Shown here piece by piece: positions 17,437 through 24,359 of a stretch of 33,729 nt of DNA. Each line of letters begins with the position of its first letter. The stretch's first letter is position 1. The stretch lies in the IMG/VR virus record IMGVR_UViG_3300014880_000077, positions 1 to 33,729 of that record. One strand, 5' to 3'. The stretch is from a virus. The notes below the pieces were generated by a model, which ran no database searches, was not told the DNA's origin, and was given only the letters and a program-made list of their open reading frames with translations. The position numbers and the translations under genes were made by a program.

Positions 17437-18807
17437 TCATGCCGCCAGCAGTCTGCGTAATTCATCACTCAAGCTGGTACGACGGCGATTAGAGATTGTA
17501 TTCTTGATAGCAGATTGAACTGTCTCGTACTCCCCCACTAGCACCGCCAATGATTTTCCACGTGTCAAGCCAGTGTAAAGCAAATTTCTGGTTAGCAACC
17601 TCGTGTGACACCGATGCACGGGAAATAAAGCAATCGGAAATTCTGATCCTTGACTCTTGTGAACCGTCTGAGCAAAAGCCATTTGCAATCGTTGTAGCAT
17701 TTCGCCCTTGAATTGTACGATGCCATCCAAGTTAGGACCGGTATTAGGCCCAAAATCTACTGTCACGTGCCAGCCATTATTCCCGTGAACGATTTCTTTG
17801 ACAAAGCCAGTGTCACCATTTACCAGATACAGCTTCTTATCGTTCTTCAAATTAATAAGCTTGTCACCGACTCGATAAGGACCGGATGCATTCTTCTGAG
17901 CAGGGTTCAAGGCATCGCGAAGAACTTTATTAAGGTTCTTCCTGCCCACCACCCCTTCCTTGCCGGGTGTCATGACTTGAATATCATGAATAGGATGTAC
18001 CTTACGTTTAGTAGGCAAATCCTCGGTAATCCATTTCACCAAAGCTTTGACAGTCGCTTCCTGACTATCTTTCTGCACAAAGAAAAAGTCTTCAAAAATG
18101 TTTCCAATGGAATCTTGCTTAGAAATTTGCTGTCCACGCAGAATGAGATTGGCGTTATAAGTTATGCCGCTATTAACGCCAGTCCGCAACACAACATCAA
18201 GTTCAACTTTCGGTATAGCATCCACTTCCATCAAATCGCGAGCAATGTTCCCTGGTCCAACGGAAGGAAGCTGATACTGGTCACCACACAAGATAACTCG
18301 TGTACGTCCAGGCTGAATTGCCTCAATGAAATCACGCATGAGTTCGCAATCTGCCATCGAAAATTCATCCATGACGACTACATCATACGGCAAAAAGCAA
18401 AATCGATTGTATGAAAACCCACCAGTGCCACCATCATACCGCAAACCAGTATGCACAGTCGCACACTCGACTCGCTCAACAAAACTCTTACCGGCATTGA
18501 CAACTTCATTAGCCCGCTTGGCTGCCTTGCCAGTTGGCGAGACAATAAGAACCCGCAATCCAGCCTGGATAAAAGATTCGACTACCATCTTCAAAGTCGT
18601 CGTCTTACCAGTCCCTGGTGGACCAGTAATGATGGATAGCGCCCGCGTGCAGGCATTCACAACCGCCTCTGGCTGCTTGTGCAATAAGGTGGCGGTAAGG
18701 GAAGGAATCTCTTTCACCTTGCTACGGTGTAGCCTAGCCAAGAAAAAAGCTAGCTCCTTTTCGGCTACGTACATTTCAGGGGTGTAAAGCTGGAGTGAAG
18801 TGTTCAT
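17437..18807 (-). CDS. recD2: RecD2-type helicase, C-terminal motor part (split gene)
   Basis: This 456-residue SF1B helicase motor has motif I GPPGTGKT (62-69), motif Ia-like VLIVSPTGKAAKRAN, motif II VVMDEFSM, motif III LCGDQYQLPSVGPGN, then IQVMTPGKEGVVGRKNLN, GDKLINLKND, FAQTVHKSQGSEF (motif V) and LYTGLTRGK (motif VI). RecD2 enzymes are normally about 740 residues, with an OB/HhH region before this motor. Here the N-terminal sequence (LYTPEMYVAEKELAFFLARL) begins exactly where the 'Y-x-x-E-x-x-x-A' segment after the HhH region lies in RecD2. The missing part is the separate gene at 20451-21410. It overlaps the upstream small gene by ATGA. Confidence 0.9.
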   Translation of the reverse strand: MNTSLQLYTPEMYVAEKELAFFLARLHRSKVKEIPSLTATLLHKQPEAVVNACTRALSIITGPPGTGKTTTLKMVVESFIQAGLRVLIVSPTGKAAKRANEVVNAGKSFVERVECATVHTGLRYDGGTGGFSYNRFCFLPYDVVVMDEFSMADCELMRDFIEAIQPGRTRVILCGDQYQLPSVGPGNIARDLMEVDAIPKVELDVVLRTGVNSGITYNANLILRGQQISKQDSIGNIFEDFFFVQKDSQEATVKALVKWITEDLPTKRKVHPIHDIQVMTPGKEGVVGRKNLNKVLRDALNPAQKNASGPYRVGDKLINLKNDKKLYLVNGDTGFVKEIVHGNNGWHVTVDFGPNTGPNLDGIVQFKGEMLQRLQMAFAQTVHKSQGSEFPIALFPVHRCHTRLLTRNLLYTGLTRGKSLAVLVGEYETVQSAIKNTISNRRRTSLSDELRRLLAA

Positions 18808-19100
18808 TTTTTGGTTTTCTTGACTCGTGAGTTTCCAGTGGAAACTTTTTTCAGGTTGCGAATTTGGCCCATTTCCCGCTTGGCCGCACCGGAAAAATAA
18901 CCAACACAGTCCTTTTCGAACATTGCACGGTGCTTTTCGAAAGCAGCATGCATTCTTTCTTTGTGATGCTCAACCGTTTGGCCGGTCACTTCTAACATAC
19001 GCTCGAAGTTTTCCTGAGCGGCACGCACATCGTCAGGATTCCTCGTCCTCATCATCGGTGTCCCAATCTCCCCCTCGCTGAGAACCCTGTACAGTTCCAT
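18804..19100 (-). CDS. Small hypothetical protein, basic tail
   Basis: The protein is about 98 residues from the ATG at 19100, chosen because GGGAGG lies six bases upstream. A longer in-frame start at 19196 would overlap the DUF3820 gene far more. The middle (DDVRAAQENFERMLEVTGQT, then VEHHKERMHAAFEKHRAMFE) is a long charged helix, likely coiled coil. The C-terminal tail contains palindrome-encoded VSTGN (86-90) and ends SRVKKTKK. It sits between the two RecD2 halves and overlaps both neighbours. Not recognised; possibly a partner of the split helicase, which is inference. Confidence 0.65.
   Translation of the reverse strand: MELYRVLSEGEIGTPMMRTRNPDDVRAAQENFERMLEVTGQTVEHHKERMHAAFEKHRAMFEKDCVGYFSGAAKREMGQIRNLKKVSTGNSRVKKTKK
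18831..18845. repeat. Dispersed palindrome, exact copy, centre G
   Basis: Inside the small gene 18804-19100, read as VSTGN close to its basic C-terminus. Confidence 0.95.
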
Positions 19101-19305
19101 GCTCTGCCTCCCTTTCACGTTGGATATTAGGTTCGTTGAGATATTCCGTGAGCGTATCAAAGAACTCTGGATATCTGGTTGTCCAGTCTTCGCCATCCTC
19201 CCATTGTGTAATCAGCCAGTCAATGTACCTGAAACTAAGTTCATTCAGGACACGCCCTTTATGTTTACCAAATGGAACTGTTGCATCACCAAACTTCGTC
19301 GGCAT
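19033..19305 (-). CDS. DUF3820 / ExoX C-terminal-like protein
   Basis: This 90-residue protein has VPFGKHKGRVLNELSFRYID then WLITQW, the core of the DUF3820 family, which is also found as a C-terminal module of exonuclease X and in many phage replication clusters. The function of the domain is not settled; a nucleic-acid-related role is usual by context. The C-terminal 25 residues are very acidic (DTDDEDEES). GAGG lies six bases before the ATG at 19305. It overlaps the HNH gene end by 20 bp and the next gene by 68 bp. Confidence 0.8.
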   Translation of the reverse strand: MPTKFGDATVPFGKHKGRVLNELSFRYIDWLITQWEDGEDWTTRYPEFFDTLTEYLNEPNIQREREAEHGTVQGSQRGGDWDTDDEDEES

Positions 19306-19723
19306 TGGATACCTCGTTCATTCCATTATGGAGGTTGTGATGTTCTTCGATAGTGACAAGCTGCAAGTTAAGCAACCCGTTGTGCAGTCTGTTGCGGTTT
19401 TTGTGATGCACTAAGTATCCTTTCGGAATTTTGCCGTGTGCCGCAATCCAAACCAGTTTATGAACCCTGATTTTGCGGCGACGATAAACAACTAATTTCT
19501 CCCAATGTCTCGGATAACTGACACAGCAACGAAAAATCGTTACAGAATAATACTCATACCCTTTCCTTCCAGACAAATGTCTTTTAACCTCCTTCCATTT
19601 CTTTTTACGCTTATGGTATGAATAGACTCTGCCAGTATTAAAGTTAACCTTCAAGGTTCCCTCTTCCAAGCGTTTATACACAACATCGAGAGTTCCAGGC
19701 AGGACTTCTGGCCACGGTTTCAT
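19286..19723 (-). CDS. HNH endonuclease, homing-type
   Basis: The protein is about 145 residues. I take the ATG at 19723 (MKPWPEVLPG) because the longer frame to 19858 would overlap the NUDIX gene by over 100 bp. RRRKIRVHKLVWIAAHGKIP then KGYLVHHKNRNRLHNGLLNL then QLVTIEEHHNLHN is an HNH nuclease core with the H-H pair and the trailing N and H. The N-terminal part (LKVNFNTGRVYSYHKRKKKW) resembles the DNA-binding lead seen in phage freestanding homing endonucleases. Such enzymes nick phage DNA and spread their own gene. It lies between the two RecD2 halves. A palindrome near-copy fills the 23-bp gap before its start. Confidence 0.82.
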   Translation of the reverse strand: MKPWPEVLPGTLDVVYKRLEEGTLKVNFNTGRVYSYHKRKKKWKEVKRHLSGRKGYEYYSVTIFRCCVSYPRHWEKLVVYRRRKIRVHKLVWIAAHGKIPKGYLVHHKNRNRLHNGLLNLQLVTIEEHHNLHNGMNEVSNADEVW

Positions 19724-19728
19724 GGTAT

Positions 19729-19743
19729 GTTTCCAATGGAAAC
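19729..19743. repeat. Dispersed palindrome, near-copy, centre A
   Basis: GTTTCCAATGGAAAC is intergenic, 5 bp upstream of the HNH start and 3 bp downstream of the NUDIX stop. Confidence 0.8.
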
Positions 19744-19746
19744 TTT

Positions 19747-20439
19747 CTAGATGCCACCTCCGTTCCAACCCCACAGCAATGCAGGAAAAATTATCCTGCT
19801 CCAGCTTTCCAGGCTTGAAGTAGCTGCCTCTTGCTGTAGTTGTAGGTAATCGAGCCATCGCACATCTGCCAATTCATCTTCAAGAAGCTCGATAGACTCT
19901 ACTTCGCTTGTTATTAAATCCAGGCAGTACACAACTCCAAAATGTATCAAGCCTACGTCGTCCGTATCGTCGTTAACATATCCAACCTGCCGAATGCGAC
20001 CATGCTTGCCGTGCTCGGACCATTTAATAGATACTTCCTCGTTGAATTCACGGATCATCGCCATTCGGATAATGTCTAGAAACGTTAATCCTGGCTTGTT
20101 GTCTATCTCTTCCTTAATGTGACCGCCAATGCCAATCGAAATGCGGTTGTGCAGTCTCTGCTCACTACCTTTTACAGTCCGGCGATAAGTAAGGAGTTGT
20201 CGGTTGTGTCTTAAGCAAACATAAGGGATGATCTGCTTCAATTCGAACCGCTGCTCTACCGTATCCCTTGCCACCCACTCCACTTGGTCAATAGAATGGT
20301 AGCGATAGTAGGAATTAGGGACGAAGCCATTGAAATAATGGCTAGCCAGTAACCTGCTCTTGGCCACAACCATGATGTTTTTGTCTAGCTTATTTCCACT
20401 GGAAATTTCCGGATTTGTACTAGAATTCGACACTGACAT
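19747..20439 (-). CDS. NUDIX hydrolase, phosphoesterase-like
   Basis: This 230-residue protein carries a NUDIX box variant. GIGGHIKEEIDNKPGLTFLD is followed by a helix with MIREFNEEVSI, giving the R-E-x-x-E-E core that binds metal and the diphosphate. The extra residues between the GHI start and the REFNEE helix are typical of the COG4112-like phosphoesterase branch often seen in phages. Then VGYVNDDTDDVGLIHFGVVY is the usual following strand. The substrate is unknown; nucleotide clean-up fits its replication-gene neighbours. Start at 20439 with AAAGGGGG upstream. A palindrome variant gives ISSGN at residues 12-16. Confidence 0.85.
   Translation of the reverse strand: MSVSNSSTNPEISSGNKLDKNIMVVAKSRLLASHYFNGFVPNSYYRYHSIDQVEWVARDTVEQRFELKQIIPYVCLRHNRQLLTYRRTVKGSEQRLHNRISIGIGGHIKEEIDNKPGLTFLDIIRMAMIREFNEEVSIKWSEHGKHGRIRQVGYVNDDTDDVGLIHFGVVYCLDLITSEVESIELLEDELADVRWLDYLQLQQEAATSSLESWSRIIFPALLWGWNGGGI
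20392..20406. repeat. Dispersed palindrome, variant with both ends changed
   Basis: ATTTCCACTGGAAAT lies inside the NUDIX gene and is read as ISSGN. The outer bases changed G to A and C to T together, so the dyad is kept. Confidence 0.75.
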
Positions 20440-20450
20440 CAGAACCCCCT

Positions 20451-21410
20451 TTAGGAAAGAACGAGGCCGTTTGACTCCGAATATGCCTTCCAGTCTGTTT
20501 CGTTTGTTAATAACTCACCTTTTTTGATCATGGCTTCTAGGACAGGCTCGATGGACTGCTGTCCAATCTCACATAAGATCGCCACTTCGCGGATTAGCTC
20601 GCTCGCTGGTAGATGAGTGTGCCCACCTTCTTCGCAGGATTCATTGAGTTGGTATAAAATCGCTGCTTTGATACGACCAGGGTCTGTTTTCGGAACTCCC
20701 AATAGGTCGGCAATCTTAGCTACTGTCTTAAAACCAAAGCCTTTGATTTCCGTAAGGCTAAAACAATCCTTGCGAATTTTCTCTTCCGCATTGTGTCCAT
20801 ATTGATTAATGACCTTCTCAACCTGATTCGGTAACATTCCGATCGCGTACAACCTCTCTTTGAGTTGCAGATTACTGCGCTCTGCCTTCGCCCACTCATT
20901 GACTGCTAGAGCAATATTCTGCGAAACCCCTGCTACTAAAGTCAAGGAAGCTGGATCAGTACATAAGACGTGCATTGTCTTATCGCCGAATTTATTAACC
21001 AGTCTGCTGGCTAACTGCGGCCCAATATGCTTACACTCTCGCACGAGAAGTTCTTTCAAACCGTGCTGAGAGTTAACGAAGCATTCATAAGACTTGAAAA
21101 CAAACTGCCAGCCACCGAACTTTAAGTTCTCTTCCCATTCTCCGGTTAGTAGATACTCAGCCCCCACGTTAGCTTTTGGGATAACCCCCACACACGTCAC
21201 TCCCCCGATTTCACAAACCGTAAACCCACCGTCATTTCGAAACTTGACTCGCTGGAGAGGTCCACGATGCTGGGTTTGTGTGGTATCAAACTGCCGACCC
21301 TTGATTTTTACTATCATTGATTTTACTATAGTTGCTTTTCCCGAACTCATCAAGTTGGGGGGGTGCGCAGTTGAATCTTCGTTGATGCCAGTTGAGGCAG
21401 ACTTGGACAT
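20451..21410 (-). CDS. recD2: RecD2-type helicase, N-terminal OB/HhH part (split gene)
   Basis: This protein of up to 319 residues matches the non-motor N-terminus of RecD2: an OB-like start (RGPLQRVKFRNDGGFTVCEI), then LTGEWEENLKFGGWQFVFKS, then tandem helix-hairpin-helix segments (KHIGPQLASRLVNKFGDKTM, ASLTLVAGVSQNIALAVNEW) and EIKGFGFKTVAKIADLLGVP with DPGRIKAAILYQLNE and EEGGHTHLPASELI. It ends near the family's domain boundary (VLEAMIKKGELL ... NGLVLS) with no motor after it; the motor is the gene at 17437-18807. The first ATG at 21410 overlaps the previous gene by 125 bp. A later start, such as the Met before IVKIKGRQFD, would remove most of that overlap, so the true start is uncertain. 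Confidence 0.82.
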   Translation of the reverse strand: MSKSASTGINEDSTAHPPNLMSSGKATIVKSMIVKIKGRQFDTTQTQHRGPLQRVKFRNDGGFTVCEIGGVTCVGVIPKANVGAEYLLTGEWEENLKFGGWQFVFKSYECFVNSQHGLKELLVRECKHIGPQLASRLVNKFGDKTMHVLCTDPASLTLVAGVSQNIALAVNEWAKAERSNLQLKERLYAIGMLPNQVEKVINQYGHNAEEKIRKDCFSLTEIKGFGFKTVAKIADLLGVPKTDPGRIKAAILYQLNESCEEGGHTHLPASELIREVAILCEIGQQSIEPVLEAMIKKGELLTNETDWKAYSESNGLVLS

Positions 21411-21651
21411 AAGGATCGCTCTCTTGAAAGTTTTTAAGATATCGATACACTGCTTGATGGATTCCTTTCTTAGCAGTACGTTCTTTCTTCTCCTCTTCCG
21501 CTACCATATTAGTGTTCCGCCACACTAAATAGTAATATGCCCACATCCCATCAGGCAGCCGAAAGTGAATGAACGATTCGGCATCGAAAACTAAATGATT
21601 TCCTTTCGCTGGACCATCTTTGCATTGAATCAAGTACATGGATATCCCCAT
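21286..21651 (-). CDS. Hypothetical protein
   Basis: This 121-residue protein is not recognised. The start (MYLIQCKDGPAKGNHLVFDA, with ESFIHFRLPDGMWAYYYLVW after it) is beta-rich; a basic helix (AVYRYLKNFQESDPYVQVCL) follows. Two starts are possible, 21651 or 21639; the second has GGGGA 6 bases upstream. It begins 2 bp after the sigma-factor stop codon and its end overlaps the RecD2 N-terminal gene. A small accessory role is likely; nothing more can be said. Confidence 0.65.
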   Translation of the reverse strand: MGISMYLIQCKDGPAKGNHLVFDAESFIHFRLPDGMWAYYYLVWRNTNMVAEEEKKERTAKKGIHQAVYRYLKNFQESDPYVQVCLNWHQRRFNCAPPQLDEFGKSNYSKINDSKNQGSAV

Positions 21652-21653
21652 TA

Positions 21654-22574
21654 CTACTTCATGTCATTTGCGAAAACTTCATCCAGGCGAAAAGCTTTCC
21701 GGAGTTTCCGTAATCCTTCTGTTTTTTTGTCCGAGACCCAAGTTGAACTCTTCTTAAGGTCTTTGGCGATCTTTTCAGAAGTCATTTCCATGAAGAAATA
21801 ACGGTATATCACCATCTGTTCTTCCGGGAAGGGGGAGAGAAACTTTAGTATCTTGTCTCTCAGCCACTCGCGATGGATGTTCTCGGAAGGCGTGCGTGGT
21901 GAATTTGGATTACGCCGCTGCAAGCATTCCTCGAAAACTGTGTATTCGTTTCCAGTGGAAACTTGTTCTTCCCCGTAACCTTCGCTGCCATGACTCTCAC
22001 TAAATACGGCTGCAAAGATTAATGGGTCAGGCAGTAAATCCCGTAAGGGCATCCCAAAGAATCCGCCGATCATGAAATCGCCGTAGTGTTCTTTCAGATC
22101 AAACGGAGAAGGCTTACGGCCTAAGCGATGCCACAACTCTTCAATTAAAGGCTTAATCTCGCGACGTACCTGAGCCGTGCGGCGAGGAAAGTCCTGTAAA
22201 TTGCGTATGCCATCGTAGATACGACCACGAACAATCGTCGTCGCATACGTCGCAAACGCGGTGTTGTCGTCTAAAGTGAAGTCGTCGATGGCTTTTAATA
22301 AGCCAAAGGCGGCATCATTGTGTACGTCCCCTGGTTCAACCAGTGGGCGGTACGGAAGTCGGCGGATTATCCAATCCGCGGAATCCCTGGCAATATAGTC
22401 ATAATGAAAATAGAGCGCATGTCGAAGATCAATATCCTGGGTTGATTCGTATTGAGACCAGACTTCGAATTCATCGAGCGTTCCAATCTTCTTGACAGTC
22501 TGGCTAATACTAACGCAACCGCTTAATTGAACTCCGCACTGGCTCTGGCCGTCGTAACCAGATAGTGCGTGCAT
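21654..22574 (-). CDS. Phage sigma factor, FliA/WhiG-like
   Basis: This 306-residue protein would direct RNA polymerase to phage promoters. Region 2-like sequence spans DIDLRHALYFHYDYIARDSA, ADWIIRRLPYRP, DVHNDAAFGLLKAIDDFTLD and TAFATYATTIVRGRIYDGIR, followed by FPRRTAQVRREIKPLIEELW and LGRKPSPFDLKEHYGD (region 3-like). Region 4-like LSPFPEEQMVIYRYFFMEMT and SEKIAKDLKKSSTWVSDKKT closes it as an HTH. This is the flagellar/sporulation-type sigma layout. Palindrome-encoded VSTGN (205-209) lies in the linker between regions 3 and 4. AAGGA lies 5 bases before the ATG at 22574. It follows the ParB-like gene after a 256-bp gap. Confidence 0.85.
   Translation of the reverse strand: MHALSGYDGQSQCGVQLSGCVSISQTVKKIGTLDEFEVWSQYESTQDIDLRHALYFHYDYIARDSADWIIRRLPYRPLVEPGDVHNDAAFGLLKAIDDFTLDDNTAFATYATTIVRGRIYDGIRNLQDFPRRTAQVRREIKPLIEELWHRLGRKPSPFDLKEHYGDFMIGGFFGMPLRDLLPDPLIFAAVFSESHGSEGYGEEQVSTGNEYTVFEECLQRRNPNSPRTPSENIHREWLRDKILKFLSPFPEEQMVIYRYFFMEMTSEKIAKDLKKSSTWVSDKKTEGLRKLRKAFRLDEVFANDMK
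21948..21962. repeat. Dispersed palindrome, exact copy, centre G
   Basis: Inside the sigma-factor gene, read as VSTGN in the linker before region 4. Confidence 0.95.
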
Positions 22575-22830
22575 AAGTTCCTTCTCAAATGCTGACTCTT
22601 ACCCCCTAAAAATCCTTCCGAATATTTAATTCCATTTTTCCCACTGTTTATGTGCTTCTTCTGCTACCTATTAGTTTCCAGTGGAAAGTCAGAAGCAAGA
22701 GTCGTGAAGTTCGGAAACAAGAAATGGCGAGAGCTGTAAAACGGAAAGTGGTAAGGGTGAAAAAAGAAAAGCAGGAGGAAGAGAGTAAGCGGGTGAGCCA
22801 AACTCTCTCCCTCCGCCTTACACCGAAAGG
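22575..22830. other. Non-coding gap between ParB-like and sigma genes
   Basis: This 256-bp gap holds the sigma gene's ribosome site and a palindrome near-copy at 22674-22688. I see no consensus promoter or clear terminator on either strand. A plus-strand open frame crossing it is a shadow of the ParB-like gene. Confidence 0.6.
22674..22688. repeat. Dispersed palindrome, near-copy, last base changed
   Basis: GTTTCCAGTGGAAAG is intergenic, about 100 bp upstream of the sigma-factor start. Confidence 0.8.
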
Positions 22831-24252
22831 CTACGCGGTGACAGCCTGCTTTTCGGCGGCAGGAGCATTGGCCGCTTCCGGTTGGCCTGCGGCTTCAGCC
22901 TTGGCCTTCTCGGCAGCTTCCTTATCCTTGCGAGCCTTCTCGCGGGCAGCATTGTCGCGTGCCTTCTTCTCAAGATGCTCCGCATGTGCCTTAGTGATAT
23001 CAGCCATGAAGGCTTCGACATCAGGCACCGGGAAGGAGACAGCATCCTTATCGTCACTGGAACGAATGTGCTTCTCCGGCAACCCAGCTTTCTTGCCCTC
23101 GGCCAAGGCAGAGACGACGGACTCTTTGACCTTGGCGAGCGCACTAGGCAGAGTTGGCATCTCGCGTTTCGGATTCGGCTTTCCGTTCTCCAGGAACGCA
23201 GGCGGAATCGATTTTAATTCCGTCTCGATCGCAGTCACGGACTTCCGAATGTACATCTTCCTAGCAGTCGCTTCCTTCTCGGCGACTTTTTGGGCCTCGG
23301 CTTCCTTTTCCAGCTTTTCCTCCCACGGCTGGAGTTCGGCAGCCAGAGAAGTGCCCTGCTGCTTCAGGAAAAACTTCGCGGCATCGACGCGAGTCTCCCA
23401 CTTAACCTTTTCCGGACCTTTTGCCTTCGTGGCCTGCTCTTCGAAGTGCGGGAGATATTTCTCCTTCACTACGTTGGCCCGAATGGACTGATCAAGCTTC
23501 TGCGTGCCAGTCGCAGCAGTTGCTTCGCCGTTTCCAGTGGAAACTGTCGTGTCGCCTTCCTGCTTGAACTTCTCAGGATAGGTCTTGATCAAATGCGCAC
23601 GGAACTTCTCCGGCGTCATGTCCGCACCAAGCGCCGCCAACTGCTTCTGCTCTTCCGCAGGTAACCGCAACGCTTCAATCTCGCGTCCGTTCGACCAGGA
23701 GAGTTTGCTTTGGGCAATCAAATCCTGGACAGACGAATCAAGATCAGTCATTCGCACATAGTTGCTGATGGTCGCCTTCGGCCATCCAGTCATCCGGTGC
23801 AAATCGGTCTGCGTCAGTTCCTTGTCGTCATCCAACAACATACGGAACGTGCGAGCCGTCTCCATGTTGGTCATGCCTTTACGTAGTAAATTCTCGACCA
23901 ACTGATCGACCTTCCCGCGAATCGGACTCTCGTCCTCTTTCGCGATTACAGGAACGTGCGTCACCCATCGCTCATCCCCAGTCGTTTCGGCTAGGCGAGT
24001 AAGTGCTTTCACCCGCCCGAAACCGTATTTGAGTTCATACGGCTTGTCGTGCTCGGTCTGACGAATCTTGGGAGTTCGTCGAACACCGATGGGTTGCAAT
24101 AACCCATTCGCTTCCTCAATCGACGCCGCGAGTTGCTCAATCTCTTCCGCCGTATGGCGTGACTCTTCGCGGGAGTTCAGTTCATCGTCGATGTAGACCT
24201 CATCACGAACGTTCATGTACACCATCTGTCCTGCATCTGCTGTGGCAGCCAT
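22831..24252 (-). CDS. ParB-like DNA-binding protein
   Basis: The protein is about 473 residues from the ATG at 24252 (MAATADAGQMVYMNVRDEVY), chosen because AGGAG lies 8 bases upstream. The ParB/KorB-type N-terminal domain spans about 26-140: AEEIEQLAASIEEANGLLQP then IGVR, the box-II equivalent YELKYGFGRVKALTRLAET, and LVENLLRKGMTNMETARTF. A helix-turn-helix follows (ELTQTDLHRMTGWPKATISN, 145-164) and then a long Lys/Glu/Ala-rich helical C-terminus. ParB proteins bind palindromic parS sites, spread on DNA and act in segregation. Palindrome-encoded VSTGN lies at 237-241 and another copy (24329) upstream. I see no ParA partner in this window. The match to parS-like repeats is discussed in the findings. 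Confidence 0.88.
   Translation of the reverse strand: MAATADAGQMVYMNVRDEVYIDDELNSREESRHTAEEIEQLAASIEEANGLLQPIGVRRTPKIRQTEHDKPYELKYGFGRVKALTRLAETTGDERWVTHVPVIAKEDESPIRGKVDQLVENLLRKGMTNMETARTFRMLLDDDKELTQTDLHRMTGWPKATISNYVRMTDLDSSVQDLIAQSKLSWSNGREIEALRLPAEEQKQLAALGADMTPEKFRAHLIKTYPEKFKQEGDTTVSTGNGEATAATGTQKLDQSIRANVVKEKYLPHFEEQATKAKGPEKVKWETRVDAAKFFLKQQGTSLAAELQPWEEKLEKEAEAQKVAEKEATARKMYIRKSVTAIETELKSIPPAFLENGKPNPKREMPTLPSALAKVKESVVSALAEGKKAGLPEKHIRSSDDKDAVSFPVPDVEAFMADITKAHAEHLEKKARDNAAREKARKDKEAAEKAKAEAAGQPEAANAPAAEKQAVTA
23530..23544. repeat. Dispersed palindrome, exact copy, centre G
   Basis: Inside the ParB-like gene, read as VSTGN between the HTH region and the C-terminal helical region. 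Confidence 0.95.
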
Positions 24253-24328
24253 AGTAGAATCTCCTAGACTTTCAAAAGTGAGACTTTCAGTAAAAAACAC
24301 ACAAAACTCAGCCACTTCTCAAACCCAA

Positions 24329-24343
24329 GTTTCCAGTGGAAAC
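24329..24343. repeat. Dispersed palindrome, exact copy, centre G
   Basis: Intergenic, in the 107-bp gap about 77 bp upstream of the ParB-like start codon, so possibly a self-regulation site. Confidence 0.95.
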
Positions 24344-24359
24344 TTTTTGGACGACTCCA

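Noticed and set aside
17713-18414. Plus-strand gene of 233 residues
   Set aside because: It lies antisense to the RecD2 motor motifs, which are clearly coding.
18804-21410. Intein or trans-splicing joining the RecD2 halves
   Set aside because: The C-half starts MNTSLQ and neither border shows intein Cys/His-Asn splice motifs; a simple two-gene split fits better.
22652-23491. Plus-strand gene of 279 residues
   Set aside because: It is antisense to the ParB-like gene, with low-complexity Ser/Ala/Phe composition that mirrors the Lys/Glu/Ala-rich sense strand; no plausible motif.
24266-24289. Direct repeat AGACTTTCA near the ParB-like start
   Set aside because: Two 9-bp copies 15 bp apart lie upstream of the ribosome site; too short to support a function.
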